This document shows, piece after piece, positions 34,631-43,166 of a DNA stretch of 64,000 nucleotides. The DNA lies in assembly GCF_000165465.1 (NCBI RefSeq), contig NC_017455.1:620001-684000 (forward strand), written 5' to 3'. The notes under the pieces were generated by a model. The model searched no databases. It saw only the letters and a program-made list of their open reading frames with translations, and was not told where the DNA came from. Source of the DNA: Halanaerobium praevalens DSM 2228 (GTDB lineage Bacteria; Bacillota; Halanaerobiia; Halanaerobiales; Halanaerobiaceae). The stretch's first letter is position 1. Each line of letters opens with the position of its first letter. Both the position numbers and the translations under genes were made by a program.

Positions 34631-35540
34631 AGAAGATAAAGTTTTAGTACTTGATGTTTTTAATCGATTTGATTTAGAAATTCAAGCTGGGCGTTCGGGT
34701 ATTAAAAGAGAGATTAGGGTTAGTGATATTAAAAGACCCGGGATTGAATTAGCTGGATTTTGGAAACATTTTGCCCCTGAAAGGGTTAATTTATTAGGTA
34801 GAACAGAACTTTCTTTTTTAAGATCTTTAGAAAATGATTTATTAAAAGATAGAATTGATGAATATGTAGAATATAATCCGATAACAATTATAGTTGCTAG
34901 AGGTGAAAAAATACCTAGCTACTTATTAGAGCGGGCTGAACAAAAAGGAATTCCATTGTTATCCACAAATATTTCTACTACTAGATTTAGTAGTATGCTT
35001 TTAAATTATTTAGAAGAAAAATTAGCTCCTATCAAAGTTATTCATGGTGTTTTAGTAGATATTTATGGAATTGGAGTTTTAATTAGAGGTCAAAGTGGTA
35101 TCGGTAAGAGTGAGACAGCAATAGAACTTGTTAAAAGAGGACATCGTTTAGTAGCTGATGATATAATAGAAATTAAGAAAGTAGGAGAGCTTAGTTTAAC
35201 TGGAACTGCTCCTGCTAATGCTCGTTATTTTTTAGAAATGCGTGGGATTGGAATAATTAATGTCAAAACATTATTTGGTGCAGGTGCTGTAAAACATGAT
35301 TCACCCATTAATTTAACTGTTAAATTAGAAAAATGGCAAGAAGGTAAAGAATATGAAAGACTTGGTCTTGATAATAATAAGGCTGAAATTATGGGGCTTA
35401 AAATTGATGCGATCACAATTCCAGTTAAACCTGGCCGAAATTTAGCTTTAGTTTTAGAAGTTGCAGCTATGAATTATAGAATGAAAACAATGGGTTATAA
35501 TGCAGCAGTTGATTTTACAGAAAATATAAATCAGCGTTAA
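34623..35540 (+). CDS. hprK: HPr kinase/phosphorylase HprK
   Basis: 305 aa. Walker A GQSGIGKSE is at about residue 157, followed by LVADDIIEI and the HprK signature EMRGIGIINVKTLFG. The N-terminal half is the DRTGG-like substrate domain. It phosphorylates Ser46 of HPr and reverses this, controlling catabolite repression and sugar uptake. It overlaps the preceding kinase gene. HprK with CggR downstream shows Firmicute-type central carbon control. Confidence 0.95.
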   Translation: MIKEDKVLVLDVFNRFDLEIQAGRSGIKREIRVSDIKRPGIELAGFWKHFAPERVNLLGRTELSFLRSLENDLLKDRIDEYVEYNPITIIVARGEKIPSYLLERAEQKGIPLLSTNISTTRFSSMLLNYLEEKLAPIKVIHGVLVDIYGIGVLIRGQSGIGKSETAIELVKRGHRLVADDIIEIKKVGELSLTGTAPANARYFLEMRGIGIINVKTLFGAGAVKHDSPINLTVKLEKWQEGKEYERLGLDNNKAEIMGLKIDAITIPVKPGRNLALVLEVAAMNYRMKTMGYNAAVDFTENINQR

Positions 35541-35568
35541 AAATAGTATTTATAGTAGGTGTGTGCAA

Positions 35569-36519
35569 ATGGACTTTAAAAAAATAAAAAATAAAAAAAC
35601 TAAATTTTTAATTTTATTTATGCTTTGTCTTTTTATCTTACCTATTACTGTAAATGCTAAAGAAGCTAGAGTGGTATTTAATCATTTAGATGGTATAGGA
35701 GATGATTATGGACCTGGAAATTATTATTATCCTCGAAATCATATTTTTCAAAATCAAGGTAATTTGTTTGATCTAAAGTCATTAACTATTTTAGAAAAAG
35801 AGAAAGAATATCAATTTTGTTTTGATTTTGTTAAATTAACGGACCCTTGGGGAGCAAAATATGGTTTTTCTTTGCCTTTAATAGAAATTTATCTTGATAA
35901 TCAAGCTAAGGGGAGTAATAAACTTTTTCATAAGGGAGCAAATATTAGTTTTAGTCAGGATTTTTATTGGAATAAATTTATTAAAATTAGCGGTTGGTGG
36001 GTTCGAGTTTTTAATCCTGATAGTAAAAAAGAGAATATTTTAAATATTAATGACTTATCATTTGCAAATCCGAATAAAATTGAAAATATGAATTTGATTA
36101 AAAAAGGAAATAGTATTTATTTAAGTTTAGCAAAAAAAGATTTAGGGTCCTTAAAAAATAGCAAAATAGTAGTTTTAGTTGGTAGTTTTGATCCTTTTGG
36201 TTATGATCATTTTAGATCTTTATCTAAAAATAAAGATTATTGGAAAATTTATTCTAAAAATCAAACAAAAATTGACCAAGCTCCAAGAGTACTCGATATT
36301 TTAGTTCCACGGGCTCAAAGTCAAAAAGAAGTACTAAAAGGTGAAATGCCAGAAGTTCCTTATTTAAGAGTTTCTGCTCAAGTGTCTAAACCTCAGCCAA
36401 CATTAGTAGATTATTTGATGCCTGTGAACAAGTTATCTATAATTATCCTTTTGTTTTATCTAGTAGCTATCTATATCATAATTTATAAATTTAAATATGA
36501 AAATAAAAATAAAAATTAA
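35569..36519 (+). CDS. Secreted, membrane-anchored glucodextranase C-domain-like protein
   Basis: About 316 aa. A signal or membrane helix (about 12-30) is followed by a beta-sandwich with the DxxGDDyGPGxYxYP pattern (HLDGIGDDYGPGNYYYPRN), the mark of the glucodextranase C-terminal/DUF2223 domain. A second hydrophobic helix (about 285-305) near the C-terminus would anchor it. In larger proteins this domain follows glycoside hydrolases; here it stands alone. The ATG at 35569 sits after TAGGTG. Role unknown; binding of a polysaccharide is possible. Confidence 0.7.
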   Translation: MDFKKIKNKKTKFLILFMLCLFILPITVNAKEARVVFNHLDGIGDDYGPGNYYYPRNHIFQNQGNLFDLKSLTILEKEKEYQFCFDFVKLTDPWGAKYGFSLPLIEIYLDNQAKGSNKLFHKGANISFSQDFYWNKFIKISGWWVRVFNPDSKKENILNINDLSFANPNKIENMNLIKKGNSIYLSLAKKDLGSLKNSKIVVLVGSFDPFGYDHFRSLSKNKDYWKIYSKNQTKIDQAPRVLDILVPRAQSQKEVLKGEMPEVPYLRVSAQVSKPQPTLVDYLMPVNKLSIIILLFYLVAIYIIIYKFKYENKNKN

Positions 36520-36545
36520 TTTAATTAAGTTAATGAGGTGGAAAA

Positions 36546-37505
36546 ATGTCAACCGAGTCAATGAAATTTGCTAGAAAAATATTAAAAAAAGTCTCTAGAA
36601 GTTTTGCTTTAACTATTCCGATGCTTGATAAAGAAATACAGGATGAAGTTTTATTGACTTATTTACAGGATAGAATTTTAGATAATTTTGAAGATGAGAT
36701 TCAGCCTCCAAATTTCAAATTACAACAGGATCTGATGGATCGAGTTAGCAGGATTTTTTCTACTGAAGATTATAATCGAAATCAAGACTTTAAGTTAATT
36801 AAAGAAAATAGTAGTTTGATTGAAAAAGCTGATTTAGAAAAATTAACTAGAAATATTGATTTGATTTATCAGGTTTATCAAAGTTTTGATGATCAAATTC
36901 AAAAGATTTCTCATAAATGGTTAGAAGAAATGAATCAGGGAATGCAGAAATTTTTAAATAAGGAAGTTAATACTTTTGCGGATTTAGATGAATATTGTTA
37001 TTATGTAGCAGGTACAGTTGGAGGATTTTTAACTGAAACGATTATTTATAAATTTGAAATTAAAGGTGAACAAAAAAAACTATTAAAAGAAAATTTTAAT
37101 GAGGCAGGTTTATTTTTACAAAAAGTAAATTTGATTAGAGATATTAGAGAAGATTTAGAAAATAGAAATAAAAATTTTTGGCCTTTAAAAGATTTAGATG
37201 TTACAGCTAAAGATTTAATTGAACCTCAGCAAAAAGAGAAGTCAATGGCTGCTTTATCAGTGATGTTAAAGGATTTAAAAGAACATATCCCAGCTTTAAA
37301 AAAATATTATCAAGCCTTACCCTCTGAATTAAATGGTTATAAAAAATTTTTTGCAGTTAATAATTCTTTAGGATTAGCTACTTTGGAAAAATTAGAAAAT
37401 AATCCTAAGGTTTTTTATGGTAAAAAGCCAGTTAAAACATCTAAACTGACATTTTTAAATATTATGAGAGCACCTGAAAAATATTTTTTAGCTTATAATG
37501 ATTGA
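36546..37505 (+). CDS. Squalene/phytoene synthase family protein
   Basis: 319 aa, all-helical. Two aspartate-rich regions of trans-isoprenoid head-to-head synthases are present. The first is in RILDNFEDE (about residue 50). The second is in LIRDIREDLENRNKNFWP (about 200-217), which looks closer to squalene synthase (NxxRDxxEDxxxxRxFWP) than to phytoene synthase. SRSFALTIPML at the N-terminus also agrees. There is no C-terminal membrane anchor. No other isoprenoid gene lies nearby, so the substrate and product are open. Confidence 0.82.
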   Translation: MSTESMKFARKILKKVSRSFALTIPMLDKEIQDEVLLTYLQDRILDNFEDEIQPPNFKLQQDLMDRVSRIFSTEDYNRNQDFKLIKENSSLIEKADLEKLTRNIDLIYQVYQSFDDQIQKISHKWLEEMNQGMQKFLNKEVNTFADLDEYCYYVAGTVGGFLTETIIYKFEIKGEQKKLLKENFNEAGLFLQKVNLIRDIREDLENRNKNFWPLKDLDVTAKDLIEPQQKEKSMAALSVMLKDLKEHIPALKKYYQALPSELNGYKKFFAVNNSLGLATLEKLENNPKVFYGKKPVKTSKLTFLNIMRAPEKYFLAYND

Positions 37506-37551
37506 TAATTCAATAAAAGTTTTTATTTGTTAGGAAGGAGAATAATTTAGA

Positions 37552-38400
37552 ATGGATTTTTTGCTTATTACTGGTATGTCAGGGGCTGGAAAATCATTGG
37601 CCTTAAATCATTTCGAAGATCGAGGTTATTTTTGTGTTGATAATTTGCCTCCAGCTTTAATTTCGAAATTTGCTAAATTGTGTTTACAGTCTGATTTAAA
37701 TAAAATAGCTCTTGTTAGTGATATTAGAGGTAGAGAATTTTTTAATGAACTTTTTCAAGAGCTAGCTAAAATAGAGAAAATGAATTTAAATTATAATATT
37801 CTTTTTTTAGAAGCTTCAGATGATGTTTTAATCCGAAGGTATAAAGAAAGTAGAAGAAGACATCCTCTAGATGAAGAAGGAAGAGTCTTAGATTCAATTG
37901 AACGGGAAAGAAAATTATTAGAAGAATTAAGAGGTAGGGCAACAAAAATAATTGATACGGGTGAATTAAAGATAGATGAATTAAAAGCAGAATTAAATCA
38001 ATTATTTTTTAGTGGACAAAAAAAGGACTTATTACATTTGAGTCTAATTTCTTTTGGCTTTAAATATGGAATTCCAAGAGATGCTGATTTAGTAATGGAT
38101 GTTCGGTTTTTGCCAAATCCTTATTATGTAGACTCTTTAAAAGAAAAAACTGGTAATCAAATCGAGGTTCAAGATTATGTTTTAAAATGGCCAGTGACTA
38201 ATAAATTTTATCATAAGTTTTTTGATTTAATCGATTTTTTACTGCCAGAATATGAAAAAGAAGGTAAAAGCCATTTATCGATAGCAATTGGATGTACTGG
38301 TGGTAAGCACCGCTCAGTGACTACAGTTAATAAATTAAAAGAATTTTTAGCAGAAAAAGATTTTAAAATTAGCATTGAACATCGTGATTTAGATAAATAA
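37552..38400 (+). CDS. rapZ: RNase adapter / nucleotide-binding protein RapZ
   Basis: 282 aa. Walker A GMSGAGKSLAL is at the N-terminus with the typical FVDNLPPALI-type segment just after (here CVDNLPPALISKF). The second domain shows FKYGIPRDADLVMDVRFLPNP and GCTGGKHRSV. In Firmicutes (YvcJ) it binds nucleotides and affects competence; in enterics it steers RNase E on glmZ. It is grouped with yvcK and whiA, the standard Firmicute trio. Confidence 0.95.
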   Translation: MDFLLITGMSGAGKSLALNHFEDRGYFCVDNLPPALISKFAKLCLQSDLNKIALVSDIRGREFFNELFQELAKIEKMNLNYNILFLEASDDVLIRRYKESRRRHPLDEEGRVLDSIERERKLLEELRGRATKIIDTGELKIDELKAELNQLFFSGQKKDLLHLSLISFGFKYGIPRDADLVMDVRFLPNPYYVDSLKEKTGNQIEVQDYVLKWPVTNKFYHKFFDLIDFLLPEYEKEGKSHLSIAIGCTGGKHRSVTTVNKLKEFLAEKDFKISIEHRDLDK

Positions 38401-38456
38401 TTTTTTGATATTTATTTAAATTTTAATTTTTTAACTATCTAAAAGGAAGTGTAATT

Positions 38457-39737
38457 ATGAACCTGCCCAAATGGTTTTTTCCAGGCTTGGGAGTAAAAAG
38501 ATGGTTTTTAGTAATCATTTTTGCTTTTATATTAATTAGTTTAGGTATTACCCCTTTATTTGGTTTTGATCTTAGTGTTTATATTACAAATAGTTTATTA
38601 ATAATGTTAAATGACTTATTTGGTGCAAATGCCAAATTTATTTTAAAATTAACTGCTTTACTGATGTTAATTAGTGGAATTTCTTTAACTTATTATTCTT
38701 TAGTAAAAATAAGATCAGAACTAAATACTCATATAACCCCTAATGGAGAAATTTTAGATTTACTCTATCAAAATAGAAAAACAAATAAGGGGCCAGAAAT
38801 TGTTGCTTTTGGTGGGGGGACTGGGCTTTCTAATTTATTAAGAGGTTTAAAGAAAAAGAGTGATAATTTGACAGCAGTCGTCACAGTTGCTGATGATGGT
38901 GGTAGTTCTGGTAGATTAAGAGCTGAAATGGGAATTTTACCTCCAGGTGATATCCGAAACTGTTTAGTTGCTTTAGCTGATCGCGAACCTTTAATGGAAG
39001 AATTATTTCAGCATCGTTTTCAGGCAGAAGGTGGTTTAGAAGGACATAGTTTTGGTAATTTATATATTGCTGCAATGACTGAAGTATTAGGTGATTTTGA
39101 GGAAGCAATAAGAGCTTCTAGTAAAGTTCTAGCAATTAAAGGTAAAGTTTTACCAGCTACAAATGAAGATATAAAATTGGGAGCAATTTATCATGATCAA
39201 AAAAAAATAATGGGTGAATCTGCTATTCCAATTTTTGATAAGCAGATAAATAATGTTTTTTTATATCCTGAAAATGCTAGTACTACTCCTGAGGTAAAAG
39301 AATCTATTCAAAATGCAGATGTAATTGTGATTGGACCGGGCAGTCTTTATACAAGTATTTTACCTAATTTATTAGTTAAAGGTATTAGTCAAGAAATAAA
39401 GAAAACAAAGGCCTTAAAATTATATATATGTAATGTAATGACTCAGCCTGGTGAGACTGATAATTATACAGCAGCTGACCATGCTCAAGCGATAATTGAT
39501 CATTGTGGTCAAGGTGTTTTTGATTATATTATAGTTAATAATTGTCAGGGTACTAAGCAATTAAGGAAAAAGTATGAAGCAGAAGGTGCTTATCCTGTGA
39601 AAATAGATCACAAACGTTTAAAAAAATTAGGGCTTAAAGTTATAGAAGCCAATCTCTTAAAAAAGAATAGTTATTTAAGACATGATCCAGAAGCTTTGTC
39701 AGAATTAATTTATGATTTAAATAAAAAATATAATTAA
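38457..39737 (+). CDS. yvcK: YvcK/GlmR-type gluconeogenesis factor with membrane-bound N-terminus
   Basis: 426 aa. The catalytic-like CofD/YvcK domain begins at about residue 110 with VAFGGGTGLSNLLRGL and VVTVADDGGSSGRLR, then PPGDIRNCLVALAD. Ahead of it are two membrane helices (about 15-40 and 60-85) absent from the 317-aa B. subtilis protein. YvcK binds UDP-GlcNAc and is needed for cell wall precursors during growth on gluconeogenic carbon. The extension would hold it at the membrane. Similar long forms are known in other Clostridia-related bacteria. Confidence 0.92.
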   Translation: MNLPKWFFPGLGVKRWFLVIIFAFILISLGITPLFGFDLSVYITNSLLIMLNDLFGANAKFILKLTALLMLISGISLTYYSLVKIRSELNTHITPNGEILDLLYQNRKTNKGPEIVAFGGGTGLSNLLRGLKKKSDNLTAVVTVADDGGSSGRLRAEMGILPPGDIRNCLVALADREPLMEELFQHRFQAEGGLEGHSFGNLYIAAMTEVLGDFEEAIRASSKVLAIKGKVLPATNEDIKLGAIYHDQKKIMGESAIPIFDKQINNVFLYPENASTTPEVKESIQNADVIVIGPGSLYTSILPNLLVKGISQEIKKTKALKLYICNVMTQPGETDNYTAADHAQAIIDHCGQGVFDYIIVNNCQGTKQLRKKYEAEGAYPVKIDHKRLKKLGLKVIEANLLKKNSYLRHDPEALSELIYDLNKKYN

Positions 39738-39821
39738 ATTGATAGTTTAGTTTTTGAAATGAGAAATAAAATTTTTGAAAAGCAGTAATCCTTAATTTAT
39801 TGCTCCAAGGAGGGTCAAAAA

Positions 39822-40745
39822 ATGTCTTTTACTGATCAAGTAAAAGAAGAGTTAACACATAAAGATAAATATAGTTATTCAGAACAACTATCAGAACTTG
39901 CTGCTTTGATTAGGGTTGATGGTTCAATACAAATTTCAAATAAACATTTAGCAGTAAAAGTTACTTTATATCAGGGTAATTTGGCTCGTAGAATTTATTC
40001 TTTAATTAAAAAACGTTTTGGTTTTAATATAGAAATTAGAATTAGACAAGATAAAAGATTTAATCTGAGCCATAGTTATGATCTGATTGTAACTCCTCAA
40101 CCAGGAGTGAGAGAATTTTTAATGGAGTTAGGATTTTTAACTCCAGCTAATAATCTTGTTTTTCATATTAAAGAAGAGTATCTAAATTCGAGGAAATTAT
40201 CACAAGCTTATTTAAGAGGAATATTTTTAGGTGGGGGTTCAGTTAATGGACCTCAAAGTGAATATCATTTAGAGTTTCGCTGTGAAAAAGAAAGTTTGGC
40301 TGAAGATTTAAAATTAATATTGGCTAAGTTTAATTTAACAGCTCATCAGACTGAGCATAAAGGATATTATGTTATTTATTTTAAAAGTTATGCTGAAGTA
40401 ATAAAAGTTTTAAATATAATTGGAGCTCATAAAACAATTTTAAAGATGGAGAATGATCATATAGTAAAAGAATTAAAAAATGATGTAAATCGCAGAGTTA
40501 ACTTCGAAACTGCTAATTTAGAAAAATCAGTTGCAGCAGCTTTAGACCAATTAGAGTATATTGACCTTATAGAAAGAGAAAAGGGTTTAGAGACCTTAAG
40601 CCCCGGTTTACAAGAAATGGCAGAGTTAAGACGAGAAAATCCTTATGCTTCCTTAAAAGAATTAGGAGAAATTTTGAATTTAAGTAAATCAGGTGTAAAT
40701 CATCGTTTAAGAAGAATTAAAAAAATAGCTAAAAATTTAACTTGA
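39822..40745 (+). CDS. whiA: DNA-binding protein WhiA
   Basis: 307 aa. A LAGLIDADG-like fold (about 20-200, with LAALIRVDGSIQI and AYLRGIFLGGGSVNGP) is followed by a C-terminal helix-turn-helix (about 255-300; NPYASLKELGEILNLSKSGV, then NHRLRRIKKIA). WhiA regulates cell division or sporulation-linked genes in Gram-positives and is not a nuclease. It follows rapZ and yvcK as in most Firmicutes. An AAGGAGGG site precedes the ATG. Confidence 0.95.
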   Translation: MSFTDQVKEELTHKDKYSYSEQLSELAALIRVDGSIQISNKHLAVKVTLYQGNLARRIYSLIKKRFGFNIEIRIRQDKRFNLSHSYDLIVTPQPGVREFLMELGFLTPANNLVFHIKEEYLNSRKLSQAYLRGIFLGGGSVNGPQSEYHLEFRCEKESLAEDLKLILAKFNLTAHQTEHKGYYVIYFKSYAEVIKVLNIIGAHKTILKMENDHIVKELKNDVNRRVNFETANLEKSVAAALDQLEYIDLIEREKGLETLSPGLQEMAELRRENPYASLKELGEILNLSKSGVNHRLRRIKKIAKNLT

Positions 40746-40769
40746 AATAATATTTAAAGATGATATAAT
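40742..40769 (+). promoter_or_regulatory. Candidate promoter of the cggR-gap operon
   Basis: TTGAAA (40742-40747), 16-nt spacer, TATAAT (40764-40769). It overlaps the end of whiA and lies about 70 nt before the CggR-like operator, so bound repressor would act as a roadblock. Confidence 0.6.
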
Positions 40770-40838
40770 ACACTTGGAAGTCAGAAATTAAGTTAAATAT
40801 TCTGCTAATTTAAATATTATATTTGTTTTTGGTCATAT

Positions 40839-40874
40839 CGGGACATTTTTGTTCCGCAAGGGCAAAAGCGTTCC
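40839..40874 (+). promoter_or_regulatory. Tandem CggR-like operator
   Basis: CGGGAC-ATTTTT-GTTCC (40839-40855) is followed by a weaker copy, AGGGC-AAAAGC-GTTCC (40859-40874), in direct repeat with about 20-nt period. B. subtilis CggR recognises two CGGGAC-N6-TGTC direct repeats just before cggR. The first copy is a good match and the second degenerate. It lies between promoter and the GGAGG ribosome site. Confidence 0.65.
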
Positions 40875-40890
40875 AACCTGGAGGCTAAGC

Positions 40891-41949
40891 ATGAATAAAT
40901 TGTTAAAAATTCAGCAAAAAATTGTGCCAGAAATTGTAGAAACTGCTCAACAAAGATATAATATTCTACGGGGAATTTATTATAATCAACCAATTGGCAG
41001 AAGAGCTTTAGCCAGAATTCTGGGTCTTAGTGAAAGAACTATTCGCAATGATTTAGAATTTTTCGAAAAAAATGCTTTTATTCGAATAACTCCAGCTGGC
41101 ACTCAGATAACTAGAATTGGAGAAGAATTTTTAAAAGAATTAGATGAATATATCAAGGAACTCAGAGATATAAGTCATTTAGAAAAAAAATTACAGAAAA
41201 TTCTGGGGATCCAAAAAGTTAAACTAGTTAATGGAGTTGTGGCAGCAGGAGACTTGAAGGCAGAGATTGGGCGGATGGCCTCAAAATTTCTGCAGCAGGA
41301 AATCGAAAATGGAGATATACTTGCTGTAACTGGAGGTACAACTTTAGCTCAAATAGCAGCAGAAATGAGTTATAGTACTGAAGCCAGAGAGGTAACAGTA
41401 GTCCCTGGTAGAGGTGGTTTGGGTGAAGATGTAGAAATCCAAGCAAATACAATTGCTGCCAAAATAGCAAAAAAAATTGGTGGTACTTATCATTTGCTCC
41501 ATATACCAGATAATATAGCTGAAGAAAATATTTATTATTTAACTAAAGAGCCATCCATCAAAAAAACTTTAGAGATTTTAAAACAAGCTAATATTTTAAT
41601 TCATGGTGTGGGAACTGCCAAAAATATGGCGAAACGTAGAGGTATGAAAAAAAATGAAATCAAAGACTTAGTTGAAGCGGGAGCAGTTGGAGAAGCTTTT
41701 GGCTTTTATTTTAACTCACTTGGGGAAATAATTTATTCAACAACAAGTGTTGGGTTGAATCTAGATGACCTTGAGGCAACTAAAAAAGTTATAGTTGTTG
41801 CTGGGGGGGAAGATAAAGCAGAAGCAATAATAGCTGCAGTTTCTTCTAAGTATCAAGATATTTTAATTACTGATGAAATTACAGCACGAAAGATTATCTC
41901 TTTACAGGGAGGTGAGGCCAAAAATAGGCTTAAAAATAAAAATCAGTAG
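40891..41949 (+). CDS. cggR: Central glycolytic genes regulator CggR (SorC family)
   Basis: About 352 aa. An N-terminal helix-turn-helix (about 20-65, with GRRALARILGLSERTIRNDLEF) leads to a C-terminal SorC sugar-binding domain (VTGGTTLAQIAAEM and VVPGRGGLGEDVEIQANTIA; later GVGTAKNMA and EAFGFYF). Fructose-1,6-bisphosphate is the effector in B. subtilis. ATG 40891 is chosen because TGGAGG lies 8 nt upstream. The longer reading frame from 40849 would run through the operator. The five glycolytic genes follow. Confidence 0.92.
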   Translation: MNKLLKIQQKIVPEIVETAQQRYNILRGIYYNQPIGRRALARILGLSERTIRNDLEFFEKNAFIRITPAGTQITRIGEEFLKELDEYIKELRDISHLEKKLQKILGIQKVKLVNGVVAAGDLKAEIGRMASKFLQQEIENGDILAVTGGTTLAQIAAEMSYSTEAREVTVVPGRGGLGEDVEIQANTIAAKIAKKIGGTYHLLHIPDNIAEENIYYLTKEPSIKKTLEILKQANILIHGVGTAKNMAKRRGMKKNEIKDLVEAGAVGEAFGFYFNSLGEIIYSTTSVGLNLDDLEATKKVIVVAGGEDKAEAIIAAVSSKYQDILITDEITARKIISLQGGEAKNRLKNKNQ

Positions 41950-42025
41950 TTTATATTAAATTTTAAATTTTTGTTTGAAAAATTAATTTATAAATGATTC
42001 ATCATCTTATAAGGAGGAATAAAAA

Positions 42026-43021
42026 ATGAAAAAAGTAGCAATTAATGGTTTTGGTCGTATTGGTAGAGGATACTTAAGGTTAGTAGAAGAAAGAGGAGAA
42101 GATATTGAAATCGTTGCAATTAACGATTTAGTAAATGTTGAAAATTTAGCGTATTTACTTAAGTATGATTCTGTACATGGTCGTTTTGATGGTACAGTAG
42201 AAATCAAAGGTGATGATGCATTAGTAGTTAACGGTAAAGAGATAAAAGTAACTGCTGTTAAAGATCCTGCAGATTTACCATGGGCCGAAAATAATATTGA
42301 TGTTGTTATCGAATCAACAGGTGTATTCCGCCATAAAGAACAGTTAATGAAGCATATTGAAGCTGGTGCTAAGAAAGTTATTTTAACTGTACCTGCTAAA
42401 GATGAAATAGATAGTACTATAGTTTTAGGAGTTAATGATGATGATCTTTCTGAAGATGATTTAATTGTTTCTAATGCTTCTTGTACTACAAACTGTTTAG
42501 CTCCTTTAGCTAAAGCTCTTAATGATGAATTCGGAATTGAAAAAGGTTTAATTACTACAGTTCACGGTTATACTTCTAGTCAGGCAATTTTGGATATGCC
42601 AGCTAGCAAAACTAGAAGAGGTAGAACAGCTGCCGAAAATATTATTCCTACAACTACAGGTGCTGCTATTGCAACAACCAAAGTAATGCCTGAACTAGAT
42701 GGTAAAATTGATGGAATGGCTATTAGAGTTCCAGTACCTAATGGTTCTTGTGTTGATGGAGTCTTTACTTTAAGTCAAGATGTAACTGTAGAAGAAGTAA
42801 ATGCAATGTTTAAAAAGAAAGCAGAAGGTGAAATGAAAGGTATCTTAGGCTATACTGAAGATGAATTAGTATCTAGAGATATTATGGGACAATTTGAGTC
42901 TTCTAAAATAGATGCTCAATCCACTATGGTAGTTAATGGTAATATGGTTAAAGTTATTTCTTGGTATGATAATGAATTAAGTTATACAAATAGAGTTGTT
43001 GACTTAACTTTAAAACTATAA
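42026..43021 (+). CDS. gapA: Glyceraldehyde-3-phosphate dehydrogenase GapA
   Basis: 331 aa. The Rossmann start GFGRIGRGYLR is followed by INDLV (Asp, favouring NAD). The active-site Cys is C153 in SNASCTTNCLAPLAK. It catalyses oxidation of glyceraldehyde-3-phosphate to 1,3-bisphosphoglycerate in glycolysis. Length and motifs are normal. A strong AAGGAGG site and a hairpin after the stop suggest a highly expressed, separately stable message. Confidence 0.97.
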   Translation: MKKVAINGFGRIGRGYLRLVEERGEDIEIVAINDLVNVENLAYLLKYDSVHGRFDGTVEIKGDDALVVNGKEIKVTAVKDPADLPWAENNIDVVIESTGVFRHKEQLMKHIEAGAKKVILTVPAKDEIDSTIVLGVNDDDLSEDDLIVSNASCTTNCLAPLAKALNDEFGIEKGLITTVHGYTSSQAILDMPASKTRRGRTAAENIIPTTTGAAIATTKVMPELDGKIDGMAIRVPVPNGSCVDGVFTLSQDVTVEEVNAMFKKKAEGEMKGILGYTEDELVSRDIMGQFESSKIDAQSTMVVNGNMVKVISWYDNELSYTNRVVDLTLKL

Positions 43022-43036
43022 TTAATTTAAAACTTA

Positions 43037-43074
43037 TTTCAGGGTGGATTGACTAAGTACCACCCTGAAATTTT
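43037..43074 (+). terminator. Hairpin/terminator after gapA
   Basis: 11-bp stem TTTCAGGGTGG/CCACCCTGAAA with a 12-nt loop, then TTTTAATC. The short T-run suggests partial termination within the glycolytic cluster, giving more gapA than pgk message. Confidence 0.75.
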
Positions 43075-43166
43075 AATCTAAATAAATTTTTTTGCTTAAT
43101 TTTTAAAATATTTTAAAACTTATTTGTTAAATTAGTAATTGCTAATTAATAACGGAGGTATAGAAA

